Below, one piece after another: positions 18,105 to 26,429 of a stretch of DNA of 64,000 nucleotides. The stretch is from Zoogloea sp. (GTDB lineage: Bacteria; Pseudomonadota; Gammaproteobacteria; Burkholderiales; Rhodocyclaceae). The stretch spans positions 1 to 64,000 of the forward strand of contig NZ_JAOAUU010000012.1 of assembly GCF_030157465.1 (NCBI RefSeq). The letters are read 5' to 3'. How positions within the stretch are numbered: the stretch's first letter is position 1; every line of letters begins with the position of its first letter. Position numbers and translations under genes: made by a program. The notes under the pieces are model-generated. The model did not search any database, was not told the origin of the DNA, and saw nothing but the letters and a program-made list of their open reading frames with translations.

Positions 18105-20159
18105 ATGACACCCACCTCGGTCAGCGACATCCGCAACCTCAGCCTGCTGGGCCAGTCCGGCAGCGGCAAAACCACCCTGCTGGAAAAACTCCTCGCCACC
18201 GCCGGCGCCATCGGTGCAGCCGGTTCGGTTGAAAAAGGCGACACCGTCAGCGACTACGACCCACAAGAAAAAGCCTTCGGTCACTCCCTCAACAGCGCCC
18301 TCGCCCACCTCGAATGGGCCGAACACTGGGTCAATGTTCTCGACACCCCGGGCCTGCCCGACTTTCTCGGCCGTGCGCTGGCCACGCTGCCCGCGGTCGA
18401 AACCGCCGTCGTCGTCATCAACGCCGCGGCCGGCGTCGAAACCGTCACCCGCAAGGCCATGGACGCCGCGGCCGGCAAGTGCCGCATGCTCGTCGTCAAT
18501 CGCATCGACGCACCGGGCGTGGATTTTGCCGCCCTGATGGAACGCATCACCGCCAGCTTCGGCAAGGAATGCCTGCCGATCAACCTGCCCACCGCCGGCG
18601 GCGCCGGCGTCATCGACTGCTTCTTCAAGCCCGACTACGCCGCCGCAGCGGCCTTCTCCAGCGTGCGCGACGCCCACGACCGCATCGTCGATCAGGTCGT
18701 AGAGGTGGACGAAGAACTCATGGCGCTCTACCTCGAACAGGGCGAATCCCTCCAGCCCGAACAGCTCCACGACCCTTTTGAGCAAGCCCTGCGCGAAGGC
18801 CACCTGATCCCCGTGTGCTTCACCTCGGCCCGCAGCGGCGCCGGCATCACCGAGCTGCTCGACATCATGGGCCGCCTGCTGCCCGACCCGACCGAAGGCA
18901 ACCCGCCGCAATTCCTCAAGGGCGAAGGCCCCGCCGCCGAATCGGTCAGCGCCACCACCGACGCCGACAAGCACGTCATCGCCCACGTCTTCCAGGTCAG
19001 CAACGACCCCTTCCGCGGCAAGCTCGGCCTGTTCCGCATCCACCAGGGCAGCGTCACGCCCAACAGCCAGCTGTTCATCGGCGACGCCCGCAAGCCCTTC
19101 AAGGTCGGCCACCTGCTGCGCGTGCAGGGCAAGAACCAGACCGAGATCGACATCGGCATTCCCGGCGACATCTGCGCCGTGGCGCGGGTCGATGACATCC
19201 ACCGCGACGCCGTGCTCCACGACTCCCACGACGAAGACCACTTCCACCTGGTGCCCCCCGGCTACCCGCAGGCCGTCTTCGGTCTGGCACTGCTGCCCGA
19301 AAAGCACGGTGACGAGCAAAAGCTCTCCGAAGCCCTCCACCGCCTCCTCGACGAAGACCCCTGCCTCAGCGTCGAGCACGACGCCCAGGCCAAGGAAACC
19401 GTGCTCCGCGGCCTTGGCGAAGTGCATCTCAAGGTCGCCCTCGACGCCCTCAAAACCCGCTGGAACCTCAGCCTCGGCACCCGCCCGCCGGCAATCCCCT
19501 ACCGCGAAACCATCGCCGGCAGCGCCGAAGCCCGCTACCGCCACAAAAAGCAGAGCGGTGGCGCCGGCCAGTTTGGCGAAGTCGCGCTGCGCGTCGAAAC
19601 CCTGGAACGGGGCGCCGGCCTCGCCCTGGCCGACGAGGTGAAGGGCGGCACGATTCCCTTCAACTTCATGCCGGCCGTCGAAAAGGGCGTGCGCCAAGCC
19701 ATCGCCGAAGGCGTCATGGCCGGCTTTCCGCTGCAGGATCTGAAGGTGACGGTTTTCGACGGCAAGCATCACGCCGTCGACTCCAACGAAATCTCCTTCG
19801 TCACCGCCGCCCGCCACGCCGTTCAGGAAGCCGTTCAGGGCGCCCGGCCGATCGTGCTGGAGCCGCTGGTCACGCTCACCGTGCGCATCGCCGACGAGCA
19901 CTTTGGCGGCATCAGCGCCGAACTCTCGGGCCGCCGCGGCCGCGTGACCGGCACCGACAGCCCGCAACCCGGCTGGACCGAAATCACCAGCCAGATCCCG
20001 ATGGCCGAGATGGACGGCTTCGAGTCCCGCCTCAAGTCCATCAGCGGTGGCGACGGCAGTTGCAGCATCGCCTTCAGCCACTACGAACCGGCCCCGATGG
20101 ATGTGCAGCAGCGCCTCGCCCGGGAGCACGCGGGCAAGCGCAGCGGCGACCAGCAGTAG
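18105..20159 (+). CDS. EF-G-like translational GTPase (FusA2-type paralogue)
   Basis: A 684-residue protein with the five-domain EF-G architecture. The G domain has P-loop GQSGSGKTT (16-24), DTPG and NRID (NKXD variant). Domain II is near 310-395, and domains III-V include YRHKKQSGGAGQFGEV and a final HYEPAP region. The P-loop (GQSGSGKT instead of GHIDAGKT) and overall divergence mark it as the EF-G-like subgroup, not the canonical translocase. A separate fusA beside tufA and the rps genes should exist elsewhere. The ATG at 18105 follows AGGGAG. Its role is unknown in most bacteria; proposals include ribosome recycling or stress translation. Confidence 0.88.
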   Translation: MTPTSVSDIRNLSLLGQSGSGKTTLLEKLLATAGAIGAAGSVEKGDTVSDYDPQEKAFGHSLNSALAHLEWAEHWVNVLDTPGLPDFLGRALATLPAVETAVVVINAAAGVETVTRKAMDAAAGKCRMLVVNRIDAPGVDFAALMERITASFGKECLPINLPTAGGAGVIDCFFKPDYAAAAAFSSVRDAHDRIVDQVVEVDEELMALYLEQGESLQPEQLHDPFEQALREGHLIPVCFTSARSGAGITELLDIMGRLLPDPTEGNPPQFLKGEGPAAESVSATTDADKHVIAHVFQVSNDPFRGKLGLFRIHQGSVTPNSQLFIGDARKPFKVGHLLRVQGKNQTEIDIGIPGDICAVARVDDIHRDAVLHDSHDEDHFHLVPPGYPQAVFGLALLPEKHGDEQKLSEALHRLLDEDPCLSVEHDAQAKETVLRGLGEVHLKVALDALKTRWNLSLGTRPPAIPYRETIAGSAEARYRHKKQSGGAGQFGEVALRVETLERGAGLALADEVKGGTIPFNFMPAVEKGVRQAIAEGVMAGFPLQDLKVTVFDGKHHAVDSNEISFVTAARHAVQEAVQGARPIVLEPLVTLTVRIADEHFGGISAELSGRRGRVTGTDSPQPGWTEITSQIPMAEMDGFESRLKSISGGDGSCSIAFSHYEPAPMDVQQRLAREHAGKRSGDQQ

Positions 20160-20223
20160 GCTTGAACCGGGGAGAGATGGGGGTTGCCCCCCCGGTGCCC
20201 CCGGAATGCACGTCTGGCAAACA

Positions 20224-20262
20224 AAAGCCGTTTCCCTGGATGAACTCCGGGGAAGCGGCTTT
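20224..20262. terminator. Bidirectional hairpin between convergent genes
   Basis: AAAGCCGTTTCCC (20224-20236) pairs with GGGAAGCGGCTTT (20250-20262) over 13 bp with one G-T wobble, between the EF-G-like gene and the thioredoxin gene. Short A and T runs sit on the outer edges, so it can terminate in both directions. Confidence 0.7.
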
Positions 20263-20284
20263 GTGCCGTAAAAGCCGCCCGGCT

Positions 20285-21121
20285 CTAATTCAGATACATC
20301 GACAACTGCCGCCGCGCGTTCATCACCGCGCGCATATCCGGGCACAGCGAAAACCACTCCACCAGGCGCGCCCGCGCCGTGGCACGCGCCTCCGCCTTGT
20401 CGCGCAACACCACCTCGAGCAGCGCATCGAAAGCCTCGGGCCACGCATTTTTCTGGGCCAGCGCCCCGGCCAGCGCCAGACGCGCTTCGAAATCCTGCGG
20501 ATCCGCCGCGATGCGCTCGCAAAGGGCCGCCTCGTCCACCTCACCCGCGCCTTGGGCCAGATCCAGCCGGGCCTTCAGCTTGAGCCAGTTCTCGTCCCGC
20601 TGCCGCAGCTCAACCGAATCCAGCCCTGCCGCGGCGTAATCGACGAGATTGGCATCGAGCAATGCAGCGCAAAGATCGAGCACGATCTCCAGCCGGCCAC
20701 CGGACAACTGCTCGGCCTGGCGCAACATCTCGGCCCGCTGCAACGGATCGGCGATGTCGGCCGCCGTGCGGCGCAGCTCTTCGGCCTCGTCCGGCAAGTG
20801 GGCTTCGAGAAAAGCGCGCACCTGGCCTTCGGGCAGCGCGCCGGTGAATTCATCCACCACCTGGCCGCCGACAAACAGCTTTACCGCGGGAATGCTGCGC
20901 ACCGCGTAGCGGGCCGACACATCCTGCGCCTCGTCGGAGTTGAGTTTGGCCAGCTCGAAGCGCCCGCCGTATTCATCGGCCAGTTTTTCGAGCATCGGCT
21001 TGAGCGTGCGGCACGGCCCGCACCAGGGCGCCCAGAAATCCACCAGCACCGGCACCTCGTGGGAGCGGGCGACGACGGCGGCGTCGAAATCGGGTTCCGT
21101 GACATCAAAGGAATAGCTCAT
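20285..21121 (-). CDS. Thioredoxin-TPR protein (CnoX/YbbN-like)
   Basis: A 278-residue cytoplasmic protein. An N-terminal thioredoxin fold has the active site WCGPC (Cys34 and Cys37) and the cis-Pro motif SIPAVKLF. A C-terminal TPR region of about 165 residues (about 115-278) includes the repeat DPQDFEARLALAGALAQKN. This is the YbbN/CnoX layout; E. coli CnoX is a holdase that passes clients to GroEL under oxidative stress. E. coli CnoX lacks the canonical CGPC motif, but this protein keeps it, so it may also be redox active. It is transcribed towards the EF-G-like gene. Confidence 0.88.
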   Translation of the reverse strand: MSYSFDVTEPDFDAAVVARSHEVPVLVDFWAPWCGPCRTLKPMLEKLADEYGGRFELAKLNSDEAQDVSARYAVRSIPAVKLFVGGQVVDEFTGALPEGQVRAFLEAHLPDEAEELRRTAADIADPLQRAEMLRQAEQLSGGRLEIVLDLCAALLDANLVDYAAAGLDSVELRQRDENWLKLKARLDLAQGAGEVDEAALCERIAADPQDFEARLALAGALAQKNAWPEAFDALLEVVLRDKAEARATARARLVEWFSLCPDMRAVMNARRQLSMYLN

Positions 21122-21311
21122 GGGCGCACCCGTGAAAAAGAGGAAAGGGCAGGATTATTACCGATATAACACGCCAATCCGGCGCAACCCGGAGCCACTG
21201 CCCAAAAATGAGGCGGCGCACAAAAACCCTTACGGATCAGGCGCCTCGGCCCTCACCCCACAGCTTACCCACAGGCTTGACCACGGCCAGCGGGGATAAG
21301 CCGAAGGCGCG

Positions 21312-21725
21312 TCAGGCGCCCACCGGCCGGCTGCCCTGCAGCGCCAGCCAGCCGCGCACCACCCGGTAGCCAACCCACAGGCCGAGTCCGGGGATCATCA
21401 GCCACGCGGCGATGGGGATGCCGATGATGGTGAGCATCACCAGCCCGGCGATCAGCAGCCACAGCCAGGTGAACCAGAAGGTGCGGATCTGCCAGCGAAA
21501 ATGGCTTTCCAGCCAGGTGCCGGCCACTTCGCGGCGCTTGATGTAATTGAGCACCACCGCAACCAGCGACGGAAAGCCAAAAACGAAACCGCCCACCACC
21601 GTGGCCGCCGACGACGTGACGCCGATCACCACCGCGATGGCGTGCAGGCCGTAGATGACGTGGGTCCAGCGCACCAGCGACGGATCGACCTCATGCCCGC
21701 CGGAAAGGGTTGGAATGCTGCTCAT
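21312..21725 (-). CDS. DUF4870-like small membrane protein
   Basis: A 137-residue protein with three to four hydrophobic segments (about 23-58, 84-107 and 108-125), matching the DUF4870 pattern of small inner-membrane proteins of unknown function. The ATG at 21725 has AAGGAG eight bases upstream. It lies 38 bases after the hrpA stop on the same strand and is probably the last gene of a crcB-hrpA unit. The 190 bases downstream, before the thioredoxin start, hold nothing I can identify. Confidence 0.75.
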   Translation of the reverse strand: MSSIPTLSGGHEVDPSLVRWTHVIYGLHAIAVVIGVTSSAATVVGGFVFGFPSLVAVVLNYIKRREVAGTWLESHFRWQIRTFWFTWLWLLIAGLVMLTIIGIPIAAWLMIPGLGLWVGYRVVRGWLALQGSRPVGA

Positions 21726-21763
21726 GCGAATCGCTCCTTGAATGGCGGGCAACGCAGGCTGCG

Positions 21764-24700
21764 CTACCTCGGCCGGCTGTCCCAGATTTTTTGCAGGCGT
21801 TTCACCGAGACCGGCATCGGCGTTCTCAGCTCCTGCGCAAACAAGCCTACGCGCAGTTCTTCGAGAAGCCAGCGGAATTCCTCCAGTTGCGGGTCGGTGA
21901 CGCCGGCCTTGGCCTTGGCGAGCCATTCGCGCTCGAAGGGCTGGGCGAGGCTCTTCCAGTCTGCCATGAGCTGGGCATCGCGAGCGGGGTTGGTGCGCAG
22001 CTTGTCGATGCGCACCGTCACGCCCTTGAGATAACGCGGAATCTGCGCAATGCGCTCGTAGGGCAGCGCCACCAGGAAGTTCTTCGGCATCAGCCTGGCC
22101 GCCTGGGCGTTGATGTCGGCCACCACGTCGGGGAAGGTCTTGAGGCCGGCGACGCGCTTGACCATCAGCGCGTGCTCGGTGATCAACTGGCCGGTGAGGC
22201 GCATCAGCTCCTGGGCCACCAGCGTGATGCGCGGCTTGGCCTCCTGGCAACGTCTGGCAAAGGCATCGGCGTCGGTGGGCAGGGGTTCGAGCAGGCAGCA
22301 GCGCTCCAGCGTGGCGGTCACCAGCTGGGCCTTGAGTTCGGCCTCGGTGCCGTAGTTGATGAAAGCGAGCGCCAGATCGCGGATGCCCGGCAGCTTCTCG
22401 ATGGACTTGACCTGGGCCGACAGCTCCAGCGCAAACAAGCGCGCGAGGCCGCCCCGATGCACCCTGGCCGCCTCTTCCGGCGTGTCGTAGGGGCGCAGCG
22501 AAACGCTGGCGCCGTCGTCGTGCAGCGCGGGAAAACCCACGATCTCGCGGCCGGCGACCTTCACCTCCAGCAGCTCCGGCAGGGCCCCGAAAGTCCAGCC
22601 CGTAAAGCCGCCCAGCTGGGCGGCCGGCGCTTCGGGCGCCCTGGCAGCGGCCTTGCCCTCCGGCGCGCCTTTTTTGGGCGCAGGCGCTTCGGCCGGAACG
22701 ATCTTGGCGGCCTGAAAGCGCGCCGCCACCTGGTCGCGGAAGCGCGCCCGCAGCTCGGCCAGATTGCGCGACTGGCCCAGCACGCGGCCATGCTCGTCCT
22801 GCACGCGGAAGTTCATGAAGCAGTGCGGGTTGAGATTTTCGGCCCGGAAGCTCTCCATCGGCAGCTTGAGCGACACCCGCACTTCCACAAAGCGCTGCAG
22901 CGCCTTGATCAGCGGATCGTCCGGATCGAACTCGCCCGCTTCGAATTTCGTCATGAAATCGGCGGCGCTCTCGCTCATTGGCTGCAGGCGGTGGCGGTGC
23001 CTGGGCGGCACGGTCTTGAGCAGCGCGACAACCTTCTCTTCCAGCAGGCCGGGCACCAGCCATTCACAGCGGTTGGCCGGAATCTGGTTGAGCATGGCCA
23101 GCGGAACGGTCAGCGTCACGCCGTCGTCGGATTCGCCCGGCGCGTGCAGGTAGGCCAGCTTGAGCTTCTGGCCCAGCACTTCGAAGCTGGACGGAAAACG
23201 ATCGGTGGTGATGCCTTCCGCGTCGTGGCGCATCAGCTGGTCGCGGGTCAGCTGCAGGGTTTTGGGCGCGGCCTTTTCGGCGTCCTTGCGCCACGCCTCG
23301 AAGCTGGCCACATCGAGCACTTCGGGCGGCAGCTTGGCATCGTAAAAAGCGTAGATCAGCTCTTCATCCACCAGCACGTCGGGCCGGCGGGATTTGTGCT
23401 CCAGCCGCTCGATTTCGGCCACCAGCCGCCGGTTATGGGCCAGAAAGGCCATGCCGCGGGCCGGGCCTTCGGCAATCTCGCCCTGCACCAGGCCTTCACG
23501 GATGAACAGTTCGCGGCACAAATCGGGGTCGATCTCACGGTAGCTCACGCCGCGGCGCGGATACACCGTGAGCCCGTACAGCGTGCCCCGCTCCCAGGCC
23601 CGCACGGCGCCGCTGGCCTTGGACCAGTGCGGCTCGGAGACCTGCCGCTTGAGCAGGTGCCCGCCCACATCCTCCAGCCATTCCGGCTCGATGCGGGCAA
23701 GGCAGCGGCCGAACAGCCGGGACGTATCCACCAGTTCGGCGCACATGATCCACTTGCCGGCCTTTTTGGCGATGCTGGAGCCCGGATGCGGCCAGAACTT
23801 GATGCCGCGGGCGCCCAGGTAACTGCCGGCGGCCGGGCCGGTGGCGTCTTCGATCTTGCAGCCCACGTGGCCCATCAGGCCGGTGAGCAGCGCCTTGTGG
23901 ATGGCCTCGAAAGCGGCCGGTTTGTCGTTTTCCTTCCAGCCGTGCTCGGCGCACAGCACGTGCAGCTGGGCATACACGTCGCGCCATTCGCGCAGGCGCA
24001 GCCACGACAGGAAGTGCGTCTTGCACCAGGCCTTCTGTTTGCTCGATGTTTCGTGGCGCTGGACTTCCTCCCAGGCCCGCCAGAGATTCCAGAACCACAG
24101 AAACTCGGATTTCTGCTCTTCTTCCGGGCCGCGAAAGCGGGCGTGAGCCTGGTCGGCGGCGGCCTGGCGTTCGGGCGGGCGCTCCCGCGGGTCCTGCGTC
24201 GACAGCGCGGCGGCAATCACCAGCACTTCGGACAGGCTGCCCCGGTCACGCGCGGCAAGAATCATGCGGCCGATCTTCGGGTCGAGGGGCAGGCGGGCGA
24301 GTTCGCGGCCAATCGGCGTGAGGCTCATCGCCGTGGCGCCTTCCACCTCATCGACCGCGCCGAGCTCGGCCAGCAGCTGGTAGCCGTCGGCCACCATGCG
24401 CGGCAGCGGCGCGTCGATGAAGGGGAAGTCGGCCACTTCGCCGAGCTTGAGCGACTTCATGCGCAGGATCACGCCGGCCAGCGACGAGCGCAGGATTTCC
24501 GGGTCGGTGTGCTCCGGGCGCTTGTTGAAGTCGTCCTCGTCGTAGAGCCGGAAGCACACGCCATCGCTCACCCGGCCGCAACGGCCGGCGCGCTGGCGGG
24601 CCGCCGACTGGGCGATCTTCTCGATCTGCAACTGCTCCACCTTGTTGCGGTGGGAATAACGCTTGAGCCGCGCCAGGCCCGTATCGACCACGTAGCGAAT

Positions 24701-25834
24701 GCCGGGCACGGTGAGCGAGGTTTCGGCCACGTTGGTGGCCAGCACCACGCGGCGGCCCTTCGACGGGGCGAAAACCCGCGCCTGATCGGCGGCCGACTGG
24801 CGGGCGAACAGCGCCAGCACCTCGGTTCCGGCGGCGTGATGGGCCTTGCGCAGGGCTTCGGCGGCTTCGCGGATTTCGCGCTCGCCGGGCAAGAACACCA
24901 GCACGTCGCCGGGGCCGCTGCGGTGGGCTTCATCGACCGCATCCACCAGCGCGTCGTAAAGATCGCGGTCGGGGCCCCGACTGTCCTGGCGCGGCGTGGG
25001 CGCGCCCGCGGGCGGCTCGGCGCGCTCCACCGGGCGGTAGCGCATCTCGATGGGGTAGAGCCGGCCCGAGACTTCGATCACCGGCGCGGGCTTTTCGGCG
25101 GTGCCGAAATGGCGCGCAAAGCGCTCGGCGTCCAGCGTGGCGGAAGTGACGATCACCTTCAGATCCGGCCGCTTGGCGAGCAGCTGGCGCAGGTAGCCCA
25201 GCAAGAAGTCGATGTTGAGGCTGCGCTCGTGGGCTTCGTCGATGATCAGCGTGTCGTAGGCCGACAGCAGCGGGTCGCCCTGGGTTTCGGCCAGCAGGAT
25301 GCCGTCGGTCATCAGCTTGACGTAGGTTTGCGGGCCGGCGCGATCGGTAAAGCGGATCTTGAAGCCCACCGCCGTGCCGAGTTCGGTTTTCAGCTCCTGG
25401 GCGATGCGGGTGGCGGTGGCACGGGCGGCGATCCGCCGCGGCTGGGTGTGGCCGATCAGGCCGGCGACGCCACGGCCCAGATCAAGGCAGATCTTGGGCA
25501 GCTGGGTGGTTTTGCCCGAGCCGGTTTCACCGCAAACGATGACCACCTGGTTGTCGCGGATGGCCGCCGCGATTTCGTCCCGGCGCTGGTTGACCGGCAG
25601 ATCGGGCGGAAAATCCGGCCGCGGCCGAGCTTCGGCACGGGCGATGAGCTTCGCCGCGGAATCGGCAATGCGCAGGCGCAGGGCTTCCGGCAGCTCCGCC
25701 AGCGCACGCGGGCGCTTGGGCAACCGGCGCAAATCGCGGTAGAGGCCGGCACGATCGGCCGACAGGCACTGTTCGAGCAGGAGGTAAGGGTCTTGGGGAT
25801 CGTTGCGATCACGCCGGTCGTGCGGAGAAGCCAT
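21764..25834 (-). CDS. hrpA: ATP-dependent RNA helicase HrpA (DEAH box)
   Basis: A 1356-residue DEAH-box helicase, close to the length of E. coli HrpA (about 1300). Walker A is GETGSGKTT (102-110), the DEAH box is at 199-202, and motif VI is in SAARQRAGRCGRVSDG. The winged-helix/ratchet and OB regions follow, then the long HrpA-specific C-terminal half (from about 650). In E. coli it helps process fimbrial mRNA and resolve stalled ribosomes. It lies 31 bases downstream of crcB on the same strand. The antisense strand is open almost end to end, an artefact of high GC. Confidence 0.95.
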   Translation of the reverse strand: MASPHDRRDRNDPQDPYLLLEQCLSADRAGLYRDLRRLPKRPRALAELPEALRLRIADSAAKLIARAEARPRPDFPPDLPVNQRRDEIAAAIRDNQVVIVCGETGSGKTTQLPKICLDLGRGVAGLIGHTQPRRIAARATATRIAQELKTELGTAVGFKIRFTDRAGPQTYVKLMTDGILLAETQGDPLLSAYDTLIIDEAHERSLNIDFLLGYLRQLLAKRPDLKVIVTSATLDAERFARHFGTAEKPAPVIEVSGRLYPIEMRYRPVERAEPPAGAPTPRQDSRGPDRDLYDALVDAVDEAHRSGPGDVLVFLPGEREIREAAEALRKAHHAAGTEVLALFARQSAADQARVFAPSKGRRVVLATNVAETSLTVPGIRYVVDTGLARLKRYSHRNKVEQLQIEKIAQSAARQRAGRCGRVSDGVCFRLYDEDDFNKRPEHTDPEILRSSLAGVILRMKSLKLGEVADFPFIDAPLPRMVADGYQLLAELGAVDEVEGATAMSLTPIGRELARLPLDPKIGRMILAARDRGSLSEVLVIAAALSTQDPRERPPERQAAADQAHARFRGPEEEQKSEFLWFWNLWRAWEEVQRHETSSKQKAWCKTHFLSWLRLREWRDVYAQLHVLCAEHGWKENDKPAAFEAIHKALLTGLMGHVGCKIEDATGPAAGSYLGARGIKFWPHPGSSIAKKAGKWIMCAELVDTSRLFGRCLARIEPEWLEDVGGHLLKRQVSEPHWSKASGAVRAWERGTLYGLTVYPRRGVSYREIDPDLCRELFIREGLVQGEIAEGPARGMAFLAHNRRLVAEIERLEHKSRRPDVLVDEELIYAFYDAKLPPEVLDVASFEAWRKDAEKAAPKTLQLTRDQLMRHDAEGITTDRFPSSFEVLGQKLKLAYLHAPGESDDGVTLTVPLAMLNQIPANRCEWLVPGLLEEKVVALLKTVPPRHRHRLQPMSESAADFMTKFEAGEFDPDDPLIKALQRFVEVRVSLKLPMESFRAENLNPHCFMNFRVQDEHGRVLGQSRNLAELRARFRDQVAARFQAAKIVPAEAPAPKKGAPEGKAAARAPEAPAAQLGGFTGWTFGALPELLEVKVAGREIVGFPALHDDGASVSLRPYDTPEEAARVHRGGLARLFALELSAQVKSIEKLPGIRDLALAFINYGTEAELKAQLVTATLERCCLLEPLPTDADAFARRCQEAKPRITLVAQELMRLTGQLITEHALMVKRVAGLKTFPDVVADINAQAARLMPKNFLVALPYERIAQIPRYLKGVTVRIDKLRTNPARDAQLMADWKSLAQPFEREWLAKAKAGVTDPQLEEFRWLLEELRVGLFAQELRTPMPVSVKRLQKIWDSRPR

Positions 25835-25865
25835 CGGGATTACTGCGAAGAAAACGGGAGAAAAA

Positions 25866-26270
25866 TCAGGCGCGCAGGCTGTGGACAGTCCACATGCCCA
25901 GCGCGGTCATGCCCAGCGAACCGCCGAGGTGCACTGCGGCCGCCCCGGCTGCCCAGGCGTAGCGGGCGGTGTTGATCAGATGCACGACCTCGGCCGAGAA
26001 GGACGAAAAGGTGGTCAGGCCGCCCAGAAAGCCGGTCACGACAAACAGCCGGACTTCCGGCGGAATCTCGGGACGCGTCGCAAAAAAGGCCACCGCCACG
26101 CCGATCAGGTAGCCGCCCAGCAGGTTCGCCCCAAGGGTACCAAGGGGCAGATGAGCCAGCAGCGGGTTGAGCCGCAGCCCCAGCCACCAGCGCAGCCAGG
26201 CGCCCAGCGCGGCACCGATACCGATGGCGACGAAGGCGAGGACGGGAAAGTGGTGGGCGTTATCGGACAT
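25866..26270 (-). CDS. crcB: Fluoride channel CrcB/FluC
   Basis: A 134-residue protein with four hydrophobic helices. It carries the Fluc motifs [10 protein letters not shown] in helix 1, [13 protein letters not shown] in helix 2 and [13 protein letters not shown] in helix 3 (the Phe-box and Na+ site region). FluC works as a dual-topology dimer exporting fluoride. I use the ATG at 26270; the ATG at 26318 would add an odd Gly/Arg-rich tail. I see no fluoride riboswitch in the 159 bases shared with the divergent response-regulator gene. Confidence 0.93.
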   Translation of the reverse strand: MSDNAHHFPVLAFVAIGIGAALGAWLRWWLGLRLNPLLAHLPLGTLGANLLGGYLIGVAVAFFATRPEIPPEVRLFVVTGFLGGLTTFSSFSAEVVHLINTARYAWAAGAAAVHLGGSLGMTALGMWTVHSLRA

Positions 26271-26429
26271 GGGGCCGCATTTTACTCTGCCCGCCCCGCC
26301 GCTGCCCGACCGCAACAATCCCTAAAGGACAAGCCTCTCCCGCCGATAGGCTTCGAGCAGGGCCAAAGTGGCAACGGACGGTGCGCACAGGCCCCGCCAG
26401 CCGCACCGGCCACCGGAATTGGAGAGTAG

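Noticed and set aside
16539-20522. Open frame of about 1330 codons spanning SulP and EF-G-like genes antisense
   Set aside because: It covers two clearly recognised plus-strand genes and their intergenic gap, with low-complexity composition.
21710-25975. Open frame of about 1420 codons antisense to hrpA
   Set aside because: HrpA motifs on the minus strand are decisive; the antisense frame is a GC artefact.
26271-26429. Fluoride riboswitch upstream of crcB
   Set aside because: I looked for the conserved riboswitch core before the crcB start and did not see it.
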